A stretch of DNA of 64,000 nucleotides, from assembly GCF_902859935.1 (NCBI RefSeq), contig NZ_CADIKI010000006.1, forward strand, positions 124,001 through 188,000. The letters run 5' to 3'. How positions within the stretch are numbered: the stretch's first letter is position 1; every line of letters begins with the position of its first letter. Source of the DNA: Paraburkholderia fynbosensis. Lineage in GTDB: Bacteria > Pseudomonadota > Gammaproteobacteria > Burkholderiales > Burkholderiaceae. The notes below the pieces were generated by a model. That model had not been told where the DNA came from. It was given only the letters and a program-made list of their open reading frames with translations, and did not search any database. Of this stretch, positions 57,918-64,000 are shown one piece after another. Position numbers and translations under genes: made by a program.

Positions 57918-59321
57918 TTACGTCCTTGCTCCGCGCTCCTTCAAAAACTTCGCGACCAGCTCCGCGCTGCGTTTGAGCGTGCGCTTCTGCGTCGCGTAAT
58001 CGACATGCACGATGCCGAAGCGCCGCTCGTAGCCGAACGCCCACTCGAAGTTGTCCATCAGCGACCAGAGGAAATAGCCGCGAATCTCCACCCCCGCCGT
58101 GATCGCCTCGTCGACCGCGGCGAGATGGCGCTTCAGGAAGGAGATGCGCTGGCTGTCGTCCACCTTGCCATCGCTCAGCTGATCGTCCGAGGCCATGCCG
58201 TTTTCCGTGATGTAGATCGGCGGCAGGTTGGCGTAAGTGTCCTTGAAACCGGTCAGCAGGTCGCGCAAACCGTCGGGGTGCACCTCCCAGCCCATCTGCG
58301 TGCGCTCCACGCCTTCGAGCGGCACTTCCTTGAAACCGTGCGCGCCGTCGCTCGCGACGTTCGTGCGGAAATAATAGTTGATGCCGAGGAAGTCGAGTGG
58401 CGCGGAAATCGTTTTCATGTCGCCGTCGAGCACGAGCGGTTCCGTGCCCGGCCACAATTCGAACAGGTCCTGCGGATATTCGCCCTTGAGCAGCGGGTCG
58501 AGAACCCACGCGTTGTGCTGGACTTCGAACAGATGCGCGGCGCGCTGGTCGGCAGCGCTATCGCTATTGGCCGTGCCGCGGCCGATGTTGGCGACGATGC
58601 CCTTTTGCGAACGCGGATCGTTGGCCCGCAGCACCGGCACGGCGAGACCGTGCGCGAGCAGCAGATGATGCATCGCCTGCGTCGCGAAGCGGCCGTTGGC
58701 GAGGCCCGGCGCATGATGGCCGTTGCCGTAGCCGAGATACGCGGAGCACCACGGCTCGTTGAGGGTTCCCCATGCGTCGACCGAGCCGGCCAGTTCGCGG
58801 CTCATCAGGTCGGCGTAGTCGGCGAAACGGTACGCGGTGTCGCGATTGAGCCAGCCGCCGCGATCTTCCAGATGCTGCGGCAAGTCCCAGTGATATAGCG
58901 TGACGAAGGTCGTGATGCCCTTCTCTTTCAGGCGCGCGAGCAGGCGCTTGTAGAAGTCGATGCCCTTGCGATTCGGCGTGCCCGCCGCGTCCATCACGCG
59001 CGGCCATGCGATCGACAACCGGTAGCCTTCGAGGCCGAGCCCCGCCAGCAGATCGACGTCCGCTTCCCAGCGATGGTAGTGATCGCAAGCGACGGCGCCG
59101 GTGTCGCCGGCCAGCACCTTGCCAGGCGTCGCCGAGAAGGTGTCCCAGATCGACGGCAGGCGGCCGTCTTCATGGATCGCGCCTTCGATCTGATACGCCG
59201 CGGTGGCCGCGCCGAGCAGGAAGTTCTTGCGCCACAGCGACGAGTCCGCGGGCGGCGTGAAAGGATCGGCGAGCGAATGGGGGGAGACCGGATCCAGTAC
59301 TGCGGATGTGTCGTTTGCCAT
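57918..59321 (-). CDS. GH1 beta-glucosidase
   Basis: Glycoside hydrolase family 1 enzyme, 467 residues. The acid/base glutamate is in TLNEPW (near residue 180) and the nucleophile in YITENG (near residue 370), with the barrel entrance motif GAATAAYQIEGA early in the protein. It would hydrolyse beta-glucosides or cello-oligomers in the cytoplasm after ABC uptake. I chose the ATG at 59321 with GGAGAA five nt upstream; the reading frame is open upstream but unrelated. It is the first gene of the LacI-controlled operon. Confidence 0.95.
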   Translation of the reverse strand: MANDTSAVLDPVSPHSLADPFTPPADSSLWRKNFLLGAATAAYQIEGAIHEDGRLPSIWDTFSATPGKVLAGDTGAVACDHYHRWEADVDLLAGLGLEGYRLSIAWPRVMDAAGTPNRKGIDFYKRLLARLKEKGITTFVTLYHWDLPQHLEDRGGWLNRDTAYRFADYADLMSRELAGSVDAWGTLNEPWCSAYLGYGNGHHAPGLANGRFATQAMHHLLLAHGLAVPVLRANDPRSQKGIVANIGRGTANSDSAADQRAAHLFEVQHNAWVLDPLLKGEYPQDLFELWPGTEPLVLDGDMKTISAPLDFLGINYYFRTNVASDGAHGFKEVPLEGVERTQMGWEVHPDGLRDLLTGFKDTYANLPPIYITENGMASDDQLSDGKVDDSQRISFLKRHLAAVDEAITAGVEIRGYFLWSLMDNFEWAFGYERRFGIVHVDYATQKRTLKRSAELVAKFLKERGART

Positions 59322-59391
59322 GGATTCTCCTGCGCTGAGGTCGTCGAACCGGGTGTGACGGAGCCGTCCTTCAACCCATGTGAATGCTTGG

Positions 59392-59407
59392 GTGGAAGCG
59401 CTTCCAC
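59392..59407. promoter_or_regulatory. LacI-type operator at the head of the beta-glucoside operon
   Basis: GTGGAAGCGCTTCCAC is a perfect 16-bp palindrome with the central GCGC-type CpG of LacI-family operators. It lies ~70 bp upstream of the GH1 start and directly downstream of a candidate promoter, so binding would block transcription. The repressor encoded at the end of the operon is the natural partner. Confidence 0.85.
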
Positions 59408-59419
59408 ACCGACCAACGA

Positions 59420-59449
59420 ACGATAGCAGTGGCGGATTCACTGCAGCAA
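59420..59449 (-). promoter_or_regulatory. Candidate sigma-70 promoter of the beta-glucoside operon
   Basis: On the minus strand TTGCTG (-35, 59449-59444) and TATCGT (-10, 59425-59420) are separated by 18 bp, with a TGC just before the -10. Transcription would start near 59413, so the operator at 59392-59407 would sit at about +6 to +21. Confidence 0.45.
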
Positions 59450-59881
59450 TCAGGGTTTGTCTGGAGCGGTCGTGGCGTTTGGGTTCATGTGAGTCAGAAG
59501 CCTGTTCGCTCGCGTCTGAACTCGGGCGGTGCACGCTGTGCATGGCTTACGGTTCGATGGGAACCGCCTCTGGCTCCATGGCTTTGGGTTCAGGCTGATG
59601 GCTCTGACTACCCGCGCAACGGCAAAAAAACTGGGCGCATTTGTGGTCTCGATCAAAAGCATTTCAAATGCAGAAAGTTCGAGAACTACCGATTCAATCG
59701 TATTGCATAAAGCGGTGATGTTGAGACGACAGTGCTTGCGCTTCTTCCCGCATTTTTTCATATCGCCTGCATGATCCTGCCACTCAGTTTTGACCCGGTT
59801 TCAGCCGGCCATTGCATCAAGAGCATCGAGGTACAACATGATAGGATCGAAGTCTCAATCGCTGCGTCTCGCCCAGAATCC
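59450..59881. other. Intergenic region, ~430 bp
   Basis: No supported gene. It holds the upstream side of the beta-glucoside operon and the promoter of the small secreted protein. A run of short near-repeats around GGTTC/GGCTC occurs at 59548-59600. Confidence 0.4.
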
Positions 59882-60184
59882 ATGCGCACCCTCGCCTGTC
59901 TGCTTGTCTCGCTCACGCTCACATCGCCGCTCCCGGTCCTGGCGCAAGGCATCGGCAATCCCGACTATGATCGATGCATCCTGCAATCGCTGAGAGATAG
60001 TCAAAGCAGCGTAGCGGCGAACGCGATCAGACGCTCGTGCGAAGCGCTTTACAGAAACGGCGCGCTGTTATTGCCTCGGGAAAGGTCGTATCACGTGTGC
60101 GTCCTGGAGAATTTGCAGACTGTGAGAAGTCAATTGGCGATTCAACAGATCCTGCGAGCATGCCAGCGCCAGAATCAGATGTGA
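59882..60184 (+). CDS. Small secreted four-cysteine protein (VF_A0006-like)
   Basis: A 100-residue protein with a signal peptide ending near PVLAQG. The mature part has four cysteines in two similar units: YDRCILQSLRD...RRSCEALY and YHVCVLENLQT...LRACQRQN, the layout of the small VF_A0006-type four-cysteine family. Each unit resembles a helical hairpin with one disulphide. Location is likely periplasmic. No function is known. The ribosome binding site is weak, but the signal peptide supports the start. Confidence 0.75.
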   Translation: MRTLACLLVSLTLTSPLPVLAQGIGNPDYDRCILQSLRDSQSSVAANAIRRSCEALYRNGALLLPRERSYHVCVLENLQTVRSQLAIQQILRACQRQNQM

Positions 60185-60458
60185 GCGATAGTTCGTTACT
60201 CAGTAAGCCGACCCATCCACGCGACGAGCGCATTGGTCACGCAAGATTGGGATATGAACGGCTCGAAAGCGTGCCGATTCTCAATAGGCGCCCCCCGTCA
60301 TGACAAAAATAGCCACCCTTGTTTTCCGCGCAAACGCAGTCAAGGCCGAATGGAGAACGACCGCGCATTGTCCCGCTTGTCCTTTGCATTGGCGCGCGTA
60401 GAATCGTCACTAGTCTTCGAGCAGGCATTCAAAAAACAAGAGGTCGAACCGATCCCTC

Positions 60459-61121
60459 ATGAATAACCGCCCAATGAAGCTCTATTTCAGCCGCAACTAC
60501 AATCCGCGCCTCGCCGTTGCCGTGGCGCGCTATCTGAACTCACCGGTCGAGTTTGAATTCGCTTCCCCCTTTTCGCCAGGCGAGAGCGAGAAGTTTCTCA
60601 AGCTCAATCCAAACCAGTGTCTTCCCATTCTGGTCGAGGGGGAAACGTCGCTGTGGGAAGCGGACGCGATCGCTTGCCGGCTCTCGCGCCTCGCCGGGTC
60701 CGACTTCTGGCCGACAGGCGACGCCATGCCGGATCTCATCCGCTGGATCAGCTGGGGCTACTGGAATTTCGTGCGCGCCTGCGATCAGGTTCATTTCGAA
60801 CGAGTGACCAAACAGCGTTATGGCCTCGGTCCGATCAAGCACGAGCTCGTCGAGGCTGGCCTGAGCCGGTTCGCGTCCTCGGCCGTGATTCTGGAACAGC
60901 ATCTCGCGCACAGGGATTGGCTCGTCGGCGGCGAACCCACCTACGCCGATTTTCGCGTCGCCTGCGTACTCCCGTTCGCCCAACTCGCCGGCCTGCCGCT
61001 CGCCGATTTCTCGCGCGTCGAAGCCTGGCATGCGCGGCTCATGGAGATCCCCGCCTGGCGAGATCCATTCGCAGGGCTCGACGCGCCTGAACTGCCCCCG
61101 CTCAGAGCGGAAGCGAAATGA
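60459..61121 (+). CDS. Glutathione S-transferase family protein
   Basis: A 220-residue GST-fold protein. The thioredoxin-like N-terminal domain (MKLYFSRNYNPRLAVAVARY; conserved cis-proline in NQCLPILVEG) is followed by the all-helical C-terminal domain with YADFRVACVLPF. Ser/Cys catalytic residue not assignable from sequence. The start ATG at 60459 precedes another ATG at 60474; either would give a complete domain. Function likely in detoxification or redox, inferred from the family. Confidence 0.88.
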   Translation: MNNRPMKLYFSRNYNPRLAVAVARYLNSPVEFEFASPFSPGESEKFLKLNPNQCLPILVEGETSLWEADAIACRLSRLAGSDFWPTGDAMPDLIRWISWGYWNFVRACDQVHFERVTKQRYGLGPIKHELVEAGLSRFASSAVILEQHLAHRDWLVGGEPTYADFRVACVLPFAQLAGLPLADFSRVEAWHARLMEIPAWRDPFAGLDAPELPPLRAEAK

Positions 61122-61278
61122 CTCACGGGGCGTTCGTCATTGCGACCCCGCAGCCGCGCGACACGAGCTCGGCGACTCGCGCTTGAGGGTTTTCCTTAGT
61201 CTCCGGCACGGCAACATGCTAATGGTTGGCCGTCGACGGACATGCTAGGATTTCTTTCAAACAACTCCGGAAACTGCT

Positions 61279-61662
61279 ATGCCGTTCATCTGCGAAAACG
61301 TTGAATGTCGTGCCGTGCTGGCGCGTGGGCAAGTCAGATCCACCCACGAGGACGAGAGGTGGTACTTCTACTGCCCGGACTGCAAAGCCAGGAACGAGTT
61401 GAAAAATATCGGCATACCTGGCGGTCCTGTCGAGTTGATTCAGCCAGAAAGATCCGACCTTCCGCATAAGGTCATAGCGACTGCCCGGCCATTGGAAGAC
61501 GGCAAGTACGCAGCGCAATTGCGCGTTCAAAGGGCACTTAGTATGAAAGGTGTTTACGCGGCCGAAGAGCACTGGGAGCAGCTCGGTGTATTCCTCGACG
61601 CGCAAGAGGCCGTCGCGCACGCGAAGTCCAAGGCGGCAGACTTGCTGGAGCGAAAAGCCTAG
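61279..61662 (+). CDS. Small hypothetical protein with zinc-ribbon-like cysteines
   Basis: A 127-residue protein. Its first 40 residues have paired cysteines (ICENVECRAV and FYCPDCKARNE), a CxxxxC plus CxxC pattern that could bind zinc. The rest is charged and mostly helical or mixed (HKVIATARPLEDGKYAAQLR). No signal peptide. I do not recognise the family; the start at 61279 is supported by the intact cysteine region and a weak GGAAAC upstream. Confidence 0.6.
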   Translation: MPFICENVECRAVLARGQVRSTHEDERWYFYCPDCKARNELKNIGIPGGPVELIQPERSDLPHKVIATARPLEDGKYAAQLRVQRALSMKGVYAAEEHWEQLGVFLDAQEAVAHAKSKAADLLERKA

Positions 61663-61865
61663 TCTCGAGCGGGCGTTTCATTGCGACGTAGTGATGAATG
61701 CGCGGATCTTCACGGCGCATCACCGTAGATCCGCGCGCCGTCATGCCGTACGGTGCGCATGCCGTGCAGAAGCGATTCACCTTTCCGCACGCTCCGAAAA
61801 GCGGCAGAAACGAATTCCGCAACTCTGCGAAGCAATGTGAGTGGCTCTAATCGACCCGCCTTAAC

Positions 61866-62324
61866 TCACGAAGCACCACTAACAGAAAGTTTGACAAATA
61901 GCCTGGCCGCTTCGTTGCCATGGGACAAGGCGCGCAATGCAAGGGAGAGCGCTAGCTGTGCGTCGTGAGAGACTGCGCTACGATCCTGATCGAAGAGCTT
62001 GACGGCGTGACGCATATGCTGCGCCGCCTGCGTGTGAAGCTCCACGGCGGCCGCATGATGTTTTGCCACGTCCGCGCCACTGACGCTCGTGCCGCTCGAT
62101 GGCGGCACTGTCGCGGGCGTACTCGCGTTATGCGCGCCTGCGTCGTGAGCCTGATCGATCGCGTGCAACGTATGGCCGTGCGCCATCATCGCCTGATGTG
62201 CGGCGTGGGCAAAGTCCCGCCCGTCCTCGAAATGACGCGCCGCCTCGCGGTGATGTCGCGCGGCCTGCTCGTGATGTGACGCCGCGGCTTCGAGATGACC
62301 CTTCTTGCTGTGCTTCGTGTTCAT
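61866..62324 (-). CDS. Histidine-rich helical protein, 152 aa
   Basis: A 152-residue protein with AGGAG upstream of ATG. The N-terminal 65 residues are very rich in His and Ala, with a recurring 7-residue pattern (SHHEQAA, RHHREAA, RHFEDGR), so a helix with one face of histidines is likely; metal binding is a plausible property. A Ser/Thr/Pro linker leads to a second helical part with another His-containing stretch (AKHHAAAVELHTQAAQHMRH). No signal peptide. The family is not recognised. Confidence 0.7.
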   Translation of the reverse strand: MNTKHSKKGHLEAAASHHEQAARHHREAARHFEDGRDFAHAAHQAMMAHGHTLHAIDQAHDAGAHNASTPATVPPSSGTSVSGADVAKHHAAAVELHTQAAQHMRHAVKLFDQDRSAVSHDAQLALSLALRALSHGNEAARLFVKLSVSGAS

Positions 62325-62544
62325 GCCGGCTCCTGTGCAATTCAGGACAGACTCCGATGGCGACCGATTCGAAGGCATTCGCGGGTCGCAAACTGCAAGA
62401 CTCCTAATCTACACGCACCCACGCTTTCTGTGGCGTTTGCGTGTCGCGGAAAATCGGCGTCACGTTGCGTCTGCGGCTGGCGCCATGTCCACAGAACAGG
62501 CCGGGGTGTACCCGGCCTGCTGGGACATTGGATGCCCTGCGACT

Positions 62545-62725
62545 TCGATCGCGCTGCCTTGACGAGTCCCAGTTGTTGCAGCGCGGTCAAGCCATCGTCC
62601 AGCCCGATCTCTTCGACTGTCTTGCCGTCTTTGAGCCGTTGCATGGTCGTGCCGGTGAAGCGCATTGTCCGACCCGTCGCAGCCGGCAGCGATCCCATGA
62701 GGAAATCGCTGAATGCCGGACCGCT
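62545..62725 (-). pseudogene. C-terminal remnant of a SnoaL-like ester cyclase gene
   Basis: The frame encodes FLMGSLPAATGRTMRFTGTT and then VEEIGLDDGLTALQQLG, the usual end of SnoaL-like polyketide or ester cyclase family proteins. The sequence upstream of this segment does not match the family, and the normal stop after LVKAA has been lost, so the frame continues into unrelated sequence. About 60 of ~140 residues remain. Confidence 0.55.
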
Positions 62726-62785
62726 TTTCCGTGCCTTTGACCTCGCAGGAAGAATGTGCGATGTAGTGCGCCGAATGCCAACGCA

Positions 62786-64000
62786 TCAATGCCCCTCAGC
62801 GCTTGCCCCTACTTCAAACCCGCCCCGATCGAAAGCCTCGCAATACACCTTCCAGTCATCCCCAACCTGCGTCGCGCATCGCGTCGCAAGATCGATCAGC
62901 GGCAACTGCCAGTCTTTACGATTGCCGAACACAATCAGCTCGTCGGCAATCGACGACTTCTGCCGTCCGCCGCTGCGCAGATGCGCCCATGCGCTCAATT
63001 CGGCCATGCTGTTGATCACCGCCTCGAGCCGCGGCAGTTTGCCGTTCCAATCGCTCAACGCGACCCGGTCTTCCGACGGCTGCAGGCTGCGCAGCACATA
63101 CGAACGCTGATTGAAATCGACCGCATGCAGGAACGCCTGCGAGACCGCCTGATTGCGCCGCTGCACTTCGACAACGCGCTGCGCCTCGGTCTGCCACGGC
63201 GGCTGCGGCGTGTGCAGATGCGGCGTGACCGACGAAGGCAGCGCCTCTTTCAGATCGATCAGATAGTTGCCATTGGGTGAGCCCTTGCCTTCGACGAGAA
63301 TCACATAGCGGTCCACACCGAGACTGCCCGTGCCGGCGATCCGCCGCGCCACGTCGAGGATGCGATAGAAGTCGGGATTGGGCTCGCTCGCGGCGAACCG
63401 CTGCATGAATTGCGTGACGGCCGCGCGCTGTTCGTCGCTCACGGGCAGTGCTTTCTTGCCGTCCACTTTTAACACACGCGTCTTGCCCTTGAGCACCGTG
63501 CGCCGCTCCAGATGCGCCACGCGCGTGCGGCTCCCCAGTGCATCGAACAGATCGCGCACCATACCGACCGAGGTCTCCGCCTCGATCCAGCGCGACTTGC
63601 CCACCGCGAGCGCCGCGCCGTAGGCATCCACCGCGGTGTGGCAGAGCGCCAGCGCCTGCGCACGGCTGAGCATGAGATCGGCGGCGCCGACCAGCACGCT
63701 CGTCAGCAGGCGCACCAGTTCGTAAAGCGCGGGCGCGAGACAGGCTTCGTCGAAATCGTTGTTGTCGAAGTAGATCAGGCGATTGTCGGCCTTGTAGCTG
63801 CCGAAATTTTCCAGATGCATGTCGCCGCAAATCCAGACCGGCGGCGCATCGTCGAGCACCTTCTCGCGGGGCAGACGCTCATAGAACAGATGACAGGTGC
63901 CGCGCAAAAATACGAACGGCGAACTGCGCATGGCTTTGTATTTCATCGCGAGCCGTTCGGGATCGCGCCCGGCGTTGAAACTGGCGATGATCTTCGCGAT
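62786..64000 (-). CDS. DUF2252 domain protein (partial, N-terminus beyond right edge)
   Basis: The visible ~404 residues run from FNAGRDPERLAMKYKAMRSS at the right edge to the stop at 62786. DUF2252 hallmarks are present: the FLRGTCHLFYERLP opening, the kinase-like ICGDMHLENFGSYK and YFDNNDFDEACLAP, which resemble the catalytic and metal-binding parts of small-molecule kinases. The family function is unknown. About 40-60 N-terminal residues are beyond the edge. Confidence 0.88.
   Translation of the reverse strand: MAKIIASFNAGRDPERLAMKYKAMRSSPFVFLRGTCHLFYERLPREKVLDDAPPVWICGDMHLENFGSYKADNRLIYFDNNDFDEACLAPALYELVRLLTSVLVGAADLMLSRAQALALCHTAVDAYGAALAVGKSRWIEAETSVGMVRDLFDALGSRTRVAHLERRTVLKGKTRVLKVDGKKALPVSDEQRAAVTQFMQRFAASEPNPDFYRILDVARRIAGTGSLGVDRYVILVEGKGSPNGNYLIDLKEALPSSVTPHLHTPQPPWQTEAQRVVEVQRRNQAVSQAFLHAVDFNQRSYVLRSLQPSEDRVALSDWNGKLPRLEAVINSMAELSAWAHLRSGGRQKSSIADELIVFGNRKDWQLPLIDLATRCATQVGDDWKVYCEAFDRGGFEVGASAEGH

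Noticed and set aside
56961..58898. 645-codon plus-strand open frame opposite the binding protein and GH1 genes
   Set aside because: Runs across two real genes on the other strand and the gap between them; no domain.
1..64000. CRISPR arrays, tRNA or rRNA genes, IS elements, integrases
   Set aside because: No regularly spaced repeats, cloverleaf with CCA end, rRNA core sequences, or DDE/tyrosine-recombinase motifs were seen.

Overview
The window reads as chromosomal DNA from a Burkholderiaceae member, most likely a Paraburkholderia or close relative. The evidence is uniformly high GC, strong third-position GC bias, RND-type efflux operons, an EIIA-HPr-EI fusion, a DinB/YceI neighbourhood and several families typical of this group. 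No rRNA, tRNA, CRISPR array, transposase or integrase was found. Species assignment is inference.

Layout. (1) 1-5663, minus strand: an OMF-adaptor-permease RND efflux operon; the permease runs off the left edge. (2) 5.9-11.2 kb: a small EF-hand protein, two small hypothetical proteins, an ArsB-type permease coupled to a small protein, and a cytochrome b561-YceI-YceI group. (3) 11377-37508: a mosaic block of about 26 kb. Its left edge lies inside a dinB gene, of which only the first ~47 codons remain, and abuts a Kef-type antiporter cut off at the same point. Its right edge carries a complete second dinB with a LexA-like box upstream, followed by what looks like the last ~26 codons of the first dinB. 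Inside the block are an outer-membrane protein, a lipoprotein, D-lactate dehydrogenase, an AspT-type transporter, a run for glycogen and sugar breakdown (GlgX, GlgP, a GlcNAc-type EIICBB, the EIIA-HPr-EI fusion and phosphoketolase), then SulP permease, K+ channel and beta-carbonic anhydrase on the plus strand.

(4) 37.5-45.7 kb, minus strand: a second RND operon (permease, adaptor, OMF) followed by its probable response regulator and sensor kinase. (5) 46.1-52.3 kb: a VOC protein divergent from a LysR regulator, a LysE-type exporter, a small membrane protein, a second SulP permease, a 32-codon membrane-peptide candidate and a RIO-type kinase. (6) 52.4-59.4 kb, minus strand: a beta-glucoside uptake and hydrolysis operon (GH1 enzyme, binding protein, two permeases, ATPase, LacI repressor) with a perfect 16-bp operator-like palindrome at its head. 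(7) 59.9-64 kb: a small secreted four-cysteine protein, a GST, a small CxxC protein, a histidine-rich protein, a cyclase remnant and a DUF2252 protein cut by the right edge.

Functionally, the block in (3) combines glycogen and amino-sugar entry with phosphoketolase and D-lactate dehydrogenase, which would suit energy generation under oxygen limitation. The most unusual structural feature is the split dinB bracketing that block together with a complete, possibly SOS-controlled, replacement dinB.
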